Positions 1-6,426 of a DNA stretch of 8,022 nucleotides are shown piece by piece. The position numbers were made by a program, and so were the translations under genes. This DNA comes from Phyllobacteriaceae bacterium UBA1940 (GTDB lineage Bacteria; Pseudomonadota; Alphaproteobacteria; Rhizobiales; Rhizobiaceae). The stretch lies in NCBI GenBank assembly GCA_002336975.1, contig DDFA01000060.1:1-8022 (forward strand), read 5' to 3'. The notes under the pieces are model-generated. The model was not told where the DNA came from. It worked only from the letters and a program-made list of their open reading frames with translations, and searched no databases. Position 1 is the first letter of the stretch. Every line of letters starts with the position of its first letter.

Positions 1-522
1 GCCCGCGCCGATGTCGGCATCGCCATGGGCGCGGCCGGCTCGGAGGTCGCCCTTCAGGCCGCCGATGTCGCCCTCTTGTCGGAAGACATGAAGAAGCTGG
101 CCGATGCGCAGCATCTGGCGCGCCGGACCGCCGCGATCATCCGGCAGAACCTCGTCGTCGCGATCGGCGCCATGCTGGTGCTGGTAACGGGCGGGTTGTT
201 CTTCGATCTGCCTCTGCCTCTGCCTCTGCCTCTGCCGCTGGCGGTGGTCGGACATGAAGGCGGGACCGTGCTCGTGGTCCTCAACGGCTTCCGCTGTTGT
301 CGGATCCGATCCGGCGGCCAGTGGACAGGGCCGCATCCGTCCGTGCGCCGGAGAATGGGTTGGAGACGTCGCCACCGGTTGCGGCCACGTCGTCGGCCGA
401 CACGCCGGTGTAGGCGCCGGTCGCGTTCCGCGGATCAACAGGAAAGAAAGCGGGTGCGCGTGTTCTCTTCGAGAAGCAGGCCCGTGATTCCGCCGAACAC
501 CCATTCCCGCAGGCGGCTATGA
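1..522 (+). CDS. C-terminal part of a P1B-type (probably P1B-4) heavy-metal ATPase, frameshifted near its end
   Basis: This is the 3' part of a metal-exporting P-type ATPase; the start lies before the window. Reading from base 1, ARADVGIAMG and GSEVALQAADVALL are the end of the P-domain hinge region, followed by a transmembrane hairpin (NLVVAIGAMLVLVTGGLFF), a Leu-Pro stretch and GHEGGTVLVVLN in the last helix. HEGGT (bases 253-267) is the metal-site motif of P1B-4 pumps (Co/Ni/Fe type); Zn/Cd pumps carry an Asp there. After LNGFR the frame should continue LRLL-like, but instead runs into about 75 Arg-rich residues to the stop at 520-522, overlapping the facing stress-protein gene. Shifting frame at 292-294 gives LNGFRLL and a stop at 411-413, 21 bases short of that gene. 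A lost base or a sequencing error is therefore likely. All membrane helices precede the shift, so the pump may still work. The substrate is inferred. Confidence 0.85.
   Translation, partial: ARADVGIAMGAAGSEVALQAADVALLSEDMKKLADAQHLARRTAAIIRQNLVVAIGAMLVLVTGGLFFDLPLPLPLPLPLAVVGHEGGTVLVVLNGFRCCRIRSGGQWTGPHPSVRRRMGWRRRHRLRPRRRPTRRCRRRSRSADQQERKRVRVFSSRSRPVIPPNTHSRRRL
208..240 (+). repeat. CTGCCT hexanucleotide microsatellite inside the ATPase gene
   Basis: Four exact copies of CTGCCT are followed by a CTGCCG copy and a final CTG. In the ATPase frame they encode five Leu-Pro pairs and a Leu, between the penultimate helix and the last helix that carries HEGGT. Related pumps usually have about two Leu-Pro pairs here (LPLPLAVVGHEG), so roughly three units look added. 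The unit is six bases, so slippage changes the protein by two residues without breaking the frame. Confidence 0.9.
291..413 (+). other. Displaced 3' end of the ATPase reading frame (frameshift scar)
   Basis: From base 294 the frame one step back from the ATPase frame reads LLSDPIRRPVDR and continues for 39 residues to a TAG at 411-413. Joined to the upstream LNGFR it restores LNGFRLL, the usual terminal motif of P1B ATPases (compare NALRLL in ZntA), followed by a polar tail of ordinary composition. It also restores a normal convergent gap to the neighbouring gene. The simplest reading is deletion of one base near 292-294, in the lineage or in the read. Confidence 0.65.
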
Positions 523-1160
523 CCATAGGCGCCGGTGACGACGATATCGGCGTCGCTTTCGTCGACGAATTGCAGAAAGCCGATCGTTTCGTCGGCGCTT
601 TTGATCATCTGCGGCCTGGCCTTCACATTGTGCCGGGCGAGATAGGAAACGATATCGGAGAGGCTCTGCCTCTCGGCCGGCGCGGGCTCCGGGGAAACGG
701 AGACGACGGCGACGTCATAGGCGACCGAGAGCAGGGGAAGCGCATCCGCAATCGCGCGGCGGGCCTCGCGGGTGTCCTTCCAGCCGATGACGATCTTTCG
801 TGTCGCAATCGTGTCGCAGTCGCTCCCGACCACCAGAAGAGGCCGGCCGGCACGCAGGACGACGGTCGCCGGGTCCGCGCGGTCTCCGGCCGCCATCAGC
901 ACCAGATCGGCGACACGGGCGGCCGCCACGACCGCCTCGGTCGGCGCCATCGTTTCGCCGCGCCATTCCGCCTCGATCCTGTTTGCCGCCAGATGGAGGA
1001 ACGTGGCGCGAGCCTCCTCCATGCGCTCTGCGAGCGTTCCGGCGGCGCAAAGCCCTATGAGCCGAGCACCCGAGCGAGACGCCAGATCGACCGCGGCCTC
1101 CGTGATCGGCTCGACCGGCCGCTCGATATCGAGATTGACGAGAATGGATTGATAAAACAC
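435..1160 (-). CDS. Universal stress protein, tandem UspA-domain type
   Basis: A 241-residue protein with two Usp domains, roughly residues 5-112 and 121-241. The first begins SILVNLDIERP; the second restarts with RKIVIGWKDTREARRAIADALPLL, a typical Usp opening. Near the C-terminus GAYGHSRLREWVFGGIT (210-226) is the ATP-binding G-2x-G-9x-G motif, with a Gly where Ser/Thr is usual. The first domain lacks this motif, as is common in tandem forms. These soluble proteins support survival under starvation, oxygen limitation and metal stress; the exact role here is unknown. The start is GTG, chosen because GGAAGGA (1169-1175) lies 8 nt upstream; an ATG nearby is out of frame. It faces the metal ATPase tail to tail and lies downstream of ackA. 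An FNR/FixK box about 63 nt upstream suggests induction at low oxygen. Confidence 0.92.
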   Translation of the reverse strand: MFYQSILVNLDIERPVEPITEAAVDLASRSGARLIGLCAAGTLAERMEEARATFLHLAANRIEAEWRGETMAPTEAVVAAARVADLVLMAAGDRADPATVVLRAGRPLLVVGSDCDTIATRKIVIGWKDTREARRAIADALPLLSVAYDVAVVSVSPEPAPAERQSLSDIVSYLARHNVKARPQMIKSADETIGFLQFVDESDADIVVTGAYGHSRLREWVFGGITGLLLEENTRTRFLSC

Positions 1161-1168
1161 GCGTACAT

Positions 1169-1175
1169 TCCTTCC
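1169..1175 (-). promoter_or_regulatory. Ribosome binding site deciding the GTG start of the stress-protein gene
   Basis: On the - strand GGAAGGA lies 8 nt before the GTG at 1160-1158. The ATG at 1168-1166 is in another frame and sits directly against this site, so GTG is preferred. Confidence 0.6.
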
Positions 1176-1195
1176 GTTCCAGGCAAGCGGTCGGA

Positions 1196-1201
1196 AGCAT
1201 A
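1196..1201 (-). promoter_or_regulatory. Candidate -10 element of the stress-protein promoter
   Basis: TATGCT on the - strand matches four of six TATAAT positions. Its centre is about 31 bp downstream of the centre of the FNR/FixK box (1229.5), as in class II FNR promoters where the activator is centred at -41.5. The predicted transcript start is near 1189, leaving a leader of about 28 nt that includes the ribosome binding site. Confidence 0.5.
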
Positions 1202-1222
1202 GCGCCGATAACGCGGCATATA

Positions 1223-1236
1223 TTGATCCTGGTCAA
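1223..1236 (-). promoter_or_regulatory. FNR/FixK-type binding site upstream of the stress-protein gene
   Basis: The 14-mer reads TTGATCCTGGTCAA on + and TTGACCAGGATCAA on -. It fits the FNR/FixK/Anr consensus TTGAT-N4-ATCAA with one mismatch, keeping the full TTGA-N6-TCAA core. It lies in the 109-bp gap between the ackA stop and the stress-protein start, at the right distance from a -10 candidate for activation of the stress gene. FNR/FixK proteins activate microaerobic and anaerobic genes. Binding is inferred from sequence only. Confidence 0.75.
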
Positions 1237-1269
1237 GTGTTGCGCGGGGCCTCGCCATCGAGGACCGGA

Positions 1270-2385
1270 TCAGCCGCCCCGTCCTGCCTCCAGCAATGCC
1301 TTGCCGTGGATCGCAAGCATGCGTTCCTCGTTCGCCGGGACGATCAAGGTCCGGAACGGCCGCAGGAATTCCAGCCGGGCGAGGATCGCATCGCGAACCG
1401 GTCCCGCATTTTCCCCGACGCCCCCCGTGAAGACGACGGCGTCGAGTCCACCCATGGACACTGCCATCATGGCCGCGAACTGCGCTACCTTCAGGGCAAA
1501 ATAGTCGAGGGCGAAGCCGGCGCGCGGATCCGCGCTTTCGAGCAGGGCCTTCACGTCGTTGCTGAGGCCGGACAGGCCCTTCAGGCCGGAGCGCTCGTAG
1601 AGCGCATGTTCCACATCGTCGATGCCCATGCCGAGATTGCGCAGCATGTAGGTGACCGCGCCGGGATCGATCGCACCGGTGCGGCTCCCCATCGGCAGAC
1701 CGTCGAGCGCGGTCATGCCCATGGTCGTGTCGACGCTTGCGCCGTCCTTCAGGGCACACAGGCTTGCGCCATTGCCGAGATGCCCGACCACGACCCGGCC
1801 GCGCGCAAGATCGGGGTGTTCACTTGCGAGCACGCGGGCAATCCACTCGTAGGACAGGCCGTGGAATCCGTAGCGGCGGATGCCCCGATCCCGCAGCGTC
1901 GCATCGACGGCGAAGACCTGGAAGAGCGGTGCATGGCCGGCGTGGAAGGCGGTATCGAAACAGGCGATGTCCGGGGCGTCCGACAGGCGGTCCGACGCCG
2001 CGATGCCCGCGAGATTGTAGGGCTGGTGCAATGGCGCGAGGGGCGCCAGCGCCGCAAGCCGATCGAGAATCCCGGGCGTGACGACGACAGGCGCGACGAA
2101 ATCGGCGCCGCCATGCACGATCCGGTGTACCGTCGCCACCATGCGCCATGCGTCGTCGTATCGGTCGATGAGGTCGATCACCGCGGCCATGGCGGTCTCG
2201 TGGTCGTTCGCTGCAAGCGCCCTGTCGACATGGACATCGCTTGCCACGACCGTCGCGCTCAGCCTGGCCTCGGTGCCGATGCCGGTGACCTTGCCCTTGG
2301 CGAGCTTGTCGAGTGCCTCATAGCCGAAAACTTCGAATTTCAGGCTCGACGAACCGGTATTGAGAACGAGCAGGACGTCAGTCAT
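1270..2385 (-). CDS. ackA: Acetate kinase
   Basis: Acetate kinase (371 residues) transfers phosphate between acetyl phosphate and ADP, giving acetate and ATP, in the cytoplasm. The family signatures are in order: LVLNTGSSSLKFEVF (6-20), HRIVHGG (87-93), FDTAFH (143-148), RRYGFHG (170-176), GHLGNGAS (201-208), GSRTGAIDPG (233-242) and FTGGVGEN (319-326). The residues matching the known active site (Asn9, Arg88, His120, Asp144, His175, Asn205, Arg235, Glu325) are all present. It is somewhat shorter than the usual 395-400 residues but lacks no motif; GLSYEW replaces the commoner GTSHEY. The ATG overlaps the TGA of the upstream pta-family gene as ATGA, so the two are translationally coupled. AAGGG on the - strand about 10 nt upstream can serve as the ribosome site. 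Together the pair would make ATP from acetyl-CoA when respiration is limited, or activate acetate. Confidence 0.96.
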   Translation of the reverse strand: MTDVLLVLNTGSSSLKFEVFGYEALDKLAKGKVTGIGTEARLSATVVASDVHVDRALAANDHETAMAAVIDLIDRYDDAWRMVATVHRIVHGGADFVAPVVVTPGILDRLAALAPLAPLHQPYNLAGIAASDRLSDAPDIACFDTAFHAGHAPLFQVFAVDATLRDRGIRRYGFHGLSYEWIARVLASEHPDLARGRVVVGHLGNGASLCALKDGASVDTTMGMTALDGLPMGSRTGAIDPGAVTYMLRNLGMGIDDVEHALYERSGLKGLSGLSNDVKALLESADPRAGFALDYFALKVAQFAAMMAVSMGGLDAVVFTGGVGENAGPVRDAILARLEFLRPFRTLIVPANEERMLAIHGKALLEAGRGG

Positions 2386-3311
2386 TTGATGCGGCCCTTG
2401 GCGCGGGCATCCGCGAGGAGGCAGGCAAGCGCGCAGGACAGGAGGCGCGTGCGCTGGTCGTCGGCCCGGCTTGTCAGAACGATGGGGACGCGGGCGCCCA
2501 GCACGATGCCGGCCGCCTCAGCGCTGCCAAGAAACGTGAGCTGCTTCGCCAGCATGTTGCCGGCCTCGATATCGGGAACGAGAAGGATGTCAGCATCGCC
2601 GGCGACGGCCGATTCTATGCCCTTCTCCCGTGCTGCCTGCGGGCTGATCGCATTGTCGAAGGCAAGCGGCCCGTCGATCAGGCAGCCGGTGATCTGCCGG
2701 CGGTCCGCCATCTTGCAGAGTGCTGCGGCGTCGAGGGTCGCCTGCATCTTGGGATTGACCGTTTCCACCGCCGCGAGAGCGGCGACCTTCGGCGCGCGCG
2801 CCTCGCCGAACACCACGCGCCAGAGATCGACCGCGTTCTGGACGATATCCGCCTTCACCGCGAGATCGGGCAGGATGTTGACGGCGGCATCGGTGATCAT
2901 GAACGGTTTCGGATAGGATGCGATGCTCATGAGGTAGCAGTGCGAGATGCGCCGCTCCGTGCGCAGCCCCGCGCCGGCCTTCACGATCTCGCCCAGAAGC
3001 TCGTCCGTATGCAGCGAACCCTTCATGATGGCACCCACATGGCCGCTCGCGGCCAGTTCCGCCGCCTTGGCCGCCGCCGCATGGCTGTGCTCGGTATCGA
3101 CGATCTCCCACCCCGCGATATCGACCCCGGCCTCTCTGGCCGCCTCGGTTATCCGCGCCGCCGGGCCGATGAGCACCGGCGTTACCAGATCTTCCTGCAC
3201 CGCCTCGAAGCTGGCGGCAATGACATTGGCCTTTACCGGATGCACGATCGCGATACGGGTGGGCGGCAGCGCACGGCAAAGGGTGAGGATCGCATCTGTC
3301 TGTCGGCTCAT
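2382..3311 (-). CDS. pta: Phosphate acetyltransferase (phosphate acetyl/butyryltransferase family)
   Basis: A 309-residue enzyme of the PTA/PTB family, which swaps CoA for phosphate on an acyl group; with ackA next to it, acetyl-CoA to acetyl phosphate is the likely reaction. Recognisable stretches are MKGSLHTDELL (96-106), FMITDAAVNILPDL (137-150), LIDGPLAFDNA (211-221), GDADILLVPDIEAGNML (238-254) and GARVPIVLTSRAD (272-284). It covers only the catalytic domain. Many alphaproteobacterial relatives carry an extra N-terminal MaoC-like hydratase domain, which is absent here. The ATG at 3311 is supported by AGGGA (3320-3324) 8 nt upstream. The stop overlaps ackA by 4 nt, so this is the first gene of a two-gene operon. 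I see no FNR-type site directly upstream. Phosphate butyryltransferase is the main alternative by sequence. Confidence 0.9.
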   Translation of the reverse strand: MSRQTDAILTLCRALPPTRIAIVHPVKANVIAASFEAVQEDLVTPVLIGPAARITEAAREAGVDIAGWEIVDTEHSHAAAAKAAELAASGHVGAIMKGSLHTDELLGEIVKAGAGLRTERRISHCYLMSIASYPKPFMITDAAVNILPDLAVKADIVQNAVDLWRVVFGEARAPKVAALAAVETVNPKMQATLDAAALCKMADRRQITGCLIDGPLAFDNAISPQAAREKGIESAVAGDADILLVPDIEAGNMLAKQLTFLGSAEAAGIVLGARVPIVLTSRADDQRTRLLSCALACLLADARAKGRIK

Positions 3312-3697
3312 GGAATGTTTCCCTGGAACTCTATGGAAAGAGCAAACCCTGCGTAGGAACGGTAATCTTCACGATGGTCCCAATGGAGGCAAGAGGTGTT
3401 CTACCCCTGTCGCGCCGCGCCATTCTGGTATTTGGCGGATGAACCGTGCCCGGGCTCTGGATAAGAAGCGATTGCAACCATGGGCGCTTGGATTTTGATG
3501 GTTCCGTTGGTGGGGGCTAACGGGCCGTATTGACCGCAACGGCTGTTGGTCGGCGGGCACACCGGCATGTATGTGATGGCACTTGCGTCTCCCGATCGAC
3601 GGATTCCAACGTCAAGTTTTGCAAGCGCAGGCTTCGGTCAGCATTCTGGCTGTGGCACGAGGCATGACGTTCGCGCATCCGACATGAGCGAAGCCCT
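3312..3697. other. Spacer without a convincing gene between pta and arsH
   Basis: About 386 bases separate the pta start from the arsH stop. Short open frames exist on both strands (for example 3369-3560 on -), but their translations match nothing I recognise and lack convincing starts. The base composition looks less GC-rich than in the flanking genes. The region should hold the pta-ackA promoter and the ars operon terminator, but I could not identify a good sigma-70 promoter, an FNR box or a hairpin with a T tract. A short inverted repeat, GCCGT (3524-3528) with ACGGC (3539-3543), is present. This is the likely left junction of the ars segment. Confidence 0.6.
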
Positions 3698-4441
3698 TCA
3701 AATCGACCGCAACGATACACGCTTCTCAAGCTCGGCCGCCTGTTCCTTGCGCTCACTGTAGCGGTCGGTGAGGTAGGCGGAGGCGTCGCGCGTGAGGACG
3801 GTGAACTTCACCAGCTCCTCACAGACATCCACCACCCGGTCGTAGTAGGACGAGGGCTTCATCCGGCCATCGGCGTCGAACTCCTGATAGGCTTTGGCGA
3901 CCGAGGATTGGTTCGGGATGGTGATCATCCGCATCCAGCGGCCGAGAATGCGCATCTGGTTCACGGCATTGAAGGACTGGCTACCGCCTGAGACCTCCAT
4001 GACGGCGAGCGTTTTGCCCTGCGTCGGCCGGACCGATCCGACCGAGAGCGGAATCCAGTCGATCTGGGACTTCATGATGCCGGTCATCGCGCCGTGGCGT
4101 TCGGGGCTTACCCAGACCTGCCCCTCCGACCATTGCGAAAGATCGCGCAATTCGTGCACCTTCGGGTGGCTCGCCGGCGCTTCGTCAGGGAGCGGCAGGC
4201 CCTTCGGGTCAAAGATACGAACCTCGCATCCAAGGCGTTCGAGCAGCCGGCGGACCTCGAATGCGAGCAGGCGGCTATACGACACCTCACGCAGCGAGCC
4301 GTAGAGGATCAGGATGCGCGGCTTATGCGTTGAGAACGCCGGACGCAGGGCATCGAGATCTGTCGAATATAGGTGATCGCCCTGCAGTGCTGGGAAAGTG
4401 TCAGGCAATGCGCTTTCCTTCCTGGTCGAGGATCTGTTCAC
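3698..4441 (-). CDS. arsH: ArsH, NADPH-dependent FMN reductase of arsenic resistance
   Basis: ArsH (247 residues from this start) is a flavodoxin-like FMN enzyme; family members reduce FMN, quinones or azo dyes with NADPH, and some oxidise trivalent methylarsenicals. [15 protein letters not shown] (43-57) is the FMN-phosphate loop, followed by [23 protein letters not shown] (111-133) and [22 protein letters not shown] (149-170), all characteristic of ArsH. It is the last gene of the operon. The given start is GTG with AAGGAGG only 3 nt upstream, overlapping arsC by 41 nt. A TTG at 4408-4406, with GGAAGGA further upstream at better spacing, would overlap by just 8 nt and remove 11 residues, and may be the true start. 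The first 36 or so residues are the variable ArsH leader. Confidence 0.94.
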   Translation of the reverse strand: MNRSSTRKESALPDTFPALQGDHLYSTDLDALRPAFSTHKPRILILYGSLREVSYSRLLAFEVRRLLERLGCEVRIFDPKGLPLPDEAPASHPKVHELRDLSQWSEGQVWVSPERHGAMTGIMKSQIDWIPLSVGSVRPTQGKTLAVMEVSGGSQSFNAVNQMRILGRWMRMITIPNQSSVAKAYQEFDADGRMKPSSYYDRVVDVCEELVKFTVLTRDASAYLTDRYSERKEQAAELEKRVSLRSI

Positions 4442-4823
4442 CGTCCTCCTTGAAGAACGGTCCCCTGAAGGTGTCGGGCAGGATGTCGAGCACCGCCTCG
4501 GACGGACGGGCGAGCCGGGTGCCGAGCGGTGTCACGACGAAGGGGCGATTGATCAGGATCGGCGTTGCGATCATCGCGTCGAGCAACTGCTCGTCAGTCA
4601 GGTCTGGGTTGTCCAGACCGAGTTCGGCATAAGGCGTGCCTTTCTCGCGAATAGCTTCCCGAACGTTCAAGCCAGCGTCCGCGATCATCGTCGCAAGCTG
4701 CTCGCGCGTCGGCGGCTGCTGCAAATACTCGATGACAACAGGTTCGATGCCGGCAGCGCGGATCAGCGCCAGCGTGTTGCGGGACGTCCCGCAGGCGGGG
4801 TTGTGATAGATGGTCGCGTCCAT
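4401..4823 (-). CDS. arsC: Arsenate reductase, glutaredoxin-coupled class
   Basis: A 140-residue ArsC of the E. coli plasmid R773 type, which reduces arsenate to arsenite with glutathione and glutaredoxin. The N-terminus [13 protein letters not shown] carries the catalytic Cys11 (Cys12 in R773). Arg59, Arg93 and Arg106 correspond to the three arsenate-binding arginines, the last two within [17 protein letters not shown]. Full length for the family. The frame stays open upstream, but ATG at 4823 is chosen because it gives the canonical N-terminus and leaves 2 nt after the acr3 stop; the upstream extension is Arg-rich read-through of acr3 in another frame. The ribosome site is weak, so coupling to acr3 translation is likely. 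A second, unrelated arsenate reductase lies two genes upstream. Confidence 0.95.
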   Translation of the reverse strand: MDATIYHNPACGTSRNTLALIRAAGIEPVVIEYLQQPPTREQLATMIADAGLNVREAIREKGTPYAELGLDNPDLTDEQLLDAMIATPILINRPFVVTPLGTRLARPSEAVLDILPDTFRGPFFKEDGEQILDQEGKRIA

Positions 4824-4825
4824 GG

Positions 4826-5884
4826 TCAGTGCTTTTCGGTGGCGGTGGTTCTGGAAACAGCGGGGGCGGCCTCGTACCAATCTTTCGAGCGGTTCACGAT
4901 CCACACGACCGAGAGCATGACCGGAACCTCGATGAGAACGCCAACGACGGTGGCGAGTGCTGCGCCGGACTGGAAGCCGAACAGGCTGATGGCTGCGGCA
5001 ACTGCAAGCTCGAAGAAATTGCTGGCGCCGATCAGGGCTGACGGGCCGGCAATGCAATGCCGCTCACCGGTCATCCGGTTGAGTAGATAAGCCAGCCCGG
5101 AGTTCAGATAGACTTGGATCAGGATCGGCACGGCGAGCAAGCCGATGACGGCTGGCTGGGCGATGATCTGTTCACCCTGAAAGGCGAAGAGCAGAACCAG
5201 CGTCGCAAGTAGCGCCACCAGTGAGATCGGCTGCAACCTTGCCAGCACGCCATCCAGTGCCCGGGCCTTACCGCCAACCGTGAGGCGGCGGCGGATGACC
5301 TGCGCGATAATGACGGGCACGACGATATAGAGGGCGACGGAAAGAACGAGCGTATCCCAAGGCACGGTGATCGCGGAGAGGCCGAGCAGCAAGCCAACGA
5401 TCGGAGCAAATGCGACGACCATGATGGCATCGTTCAACGCGACCTGAGACAGCGTGAACAATGGCTCCCCGCGCGTCAGGTTGCTCCAGACGAACACCAT
5501 AGCGGTGCAGGGAGCCGCGGCGAGAATGATCAGTCCGGCGATATAGGAGTCGATCTGGTCGGCAGGCAGGTATGGGCGGAACAGCCAACCGATGAACAGC
5601 CAACCGAGGACGGCCATGGAGAACGGCTTGACGGCCCAGTTGATGAACAAGGTCACGCCGATACCGCGCCAGTAGGTGCCGACCTGCGCCAGAGACCGGA
5701 AATCGATCTTAAGCAGCATCGGAATGATCATCAGCCAGATCAGGATCGCGACGGGAATGTTCACCTTGGCGACCTCGGCCGCGCCGATGATCTGAAAGAG
5801 ACCGGGCATGAGATGGCCGAGGGCGACACCGGCGATGATGCACAGGAACACCCAGATGGTCAGATAACGCTCGAACGTGGACAT
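4826..5884 (-). CDS. acr3: Acr3-family arsenite efflux permease
   Basis: A 352-residue membrane protein of the BART/Acr3 family that expels As(OH)3 across the inner membrane using the proton gradient. About ten hydrophobic helices are visible, starting with the one after MSTFERYLTIW. Diagnostic parts are NIPVAILIWLMIIPMLLKIDF (42-62), the helix-4 motif APCTAMVFVWSNL with the conserved Cys126, LNDAIM (150-155), and GVLIEVPVMLS with the conserved acidic Glu319. Length and motifs are normal. It is often named arsB, but is unrelated to the 12-helix ArsB pump. The ATG shares one base with the upstream arsC stop (TGATG), and AAGGA about 11 nt upstream may bind ribosomes. No ArsA ATPase gene is nearby, so it should act as a secondary transporter. 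Confidence 0.96.
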   Translation of the reverse strand: MSTFERYLTIWVFLCIIAGVALGHLMPGLFQIIGAAEVAKVNIPVAILIWLMIIPMLLKIDFRSLAQVGTYWRGIGVTLFINWAVKPFSMAVLGWLFIGWLFRPYLPADQIDSYIAGLIILAAAPCTAMVFVWSNLTRGEPLFTLSQVALNDAIMVVAFAPIVGLLLGLSAITVPWDTLVLSVALYIVVPVIIAQVIRRRLTVGGKARALDGVLARLQPISLVALLATLVLLFAFQGEQIIAQPAVIGLLAVPILIQVYLNSGLAYLLNRMTGERHCIAGPSALIGASNFFELAVAAAISLFGFQSGAALATVVGVLIEVPVMLSVVWIVNRSKDWYEAAPAVSRTTATEKH

Positions 5885-6411
5885 CAGGCGGACTTTCCTT
5901 GCGGCGACGTCGAACCTTCCATCGCACCGATCTGGCGAAGCTTGGTCTCAAGCGCCATGTGATCGAAGGATGCCAGCGGCAGGCTGACGAACGCCGCGAT
6001 CCGGTTCTTGAGGAAACGCGCGGCCTGAGCGAAGGCGCGCTGGATCTCGATGTCCGAGCCAGCGACGGCGGCGGGGTCTTCGACACCCCAATGGGCGGTC
6101 ATCGGATGGCCGATCCAGACCGGGCAGGCTTCGCCGGCGGCGCTGTCGCAGACGGTGAAGATGAAATCCATCTGCGGCGCGCCGGGCTCCGCGAACACAT
6201 CCCAGCTCTTCGACGAGAAGCCCGTCGATGGATAGCCCAGCGCTTCCAGCTCCTTCAGGGCATGCGGATTGACTTCGCCCTTGGGCTGGCTGCCGGCCGA
6301 GAAGGCTTTGAATCGTCCGCCGCCCTCCTTGTTGAGAATGGATTCGGCGAGAATAGAACGAGCGGAATTGCCCGTGCAGAGGAAGAGCACGTTGTAGGTC
6401 TTGTCGGTCAT
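5884..6411 (-). CDS. arsC: Arsenate reductase, low-molecular-weight phosphatase (thioredoxin-type) class
   Basis: A 175-residue protein of the LMW tyrosine-phosphatase fold. VLFLCTGNSARS (8-19) is the P-loop with nucleophile Cys12; TVCDSAAGEACPVW supplies Cys88 and Cys95, and VEDP supplies the general acid Asp112. This matches the Cys10/Cys82/Cys89/Asp105 set of the thioredoxin-recycled plasmid pI258 ArsC, so arsenate reductase is preferred over a plain phosphatase. The tail after about residue 140 is longer than in pI258 ArsC, making it larger than the usual 130-140 residues. The start is the ATG directly before TDKTYNVLFLC, 15 nt after the arsN2 stop, with only a weak ribosome site. It shares one base with the acr3 start. 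Its place before acr3 fits reduction followed by export. Confidence 0.93.
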   Translation of the reverse strand: MTDKTYNVLFLCTGNSARSILAESILNKEGGGRFKAFSAGSQPKGEVNPHALKELEALGYPSTGFSSKSWDVFAEPGAPQMDFIFTVCDSAAGEACPVWIGHPMTAHWGVEDPAAVAGSDIEIQRAFAQAARFLKNRIAAFVSLPLASFDHMALETKLRQIGAMEGSTSPQGKSA

Positions 6412-6426
6412 GGTGTTGGTCCGTGG

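Noticed and set aside
519..1202. + strand open frame of 227 codons
   Set aside because: Antisense to the universal stress protein gene, with no recognisable domain.
1237..2916. Long + strand open frame of 559 codons across ackA and pta
   Set aside because: It is antisense to two genes with complete family motifs, its product matches nothing and is Arg-rich; it is a GC-rich shadow frame.
3524..3543. Dyad GCCGT/ACGGC as ars terminator
   Set aside because: The stem has only five pairs with a ten-base loop, no T tract, and lies about 155 bp beyond the arsH stop.
3312..3697. FNR/FixK box for pta-ackA
   Set aside because: Only TTGA half-sites occur (near 3495 and 3530); none has TCAA at the required spacing.
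4824..5057. N-terminal extension of the glutaredoxin-type ArsC
   Set aside because: It is acr3 read in another frame, rich in Arg; the canonical ArsC N-terminus begins at 4823.
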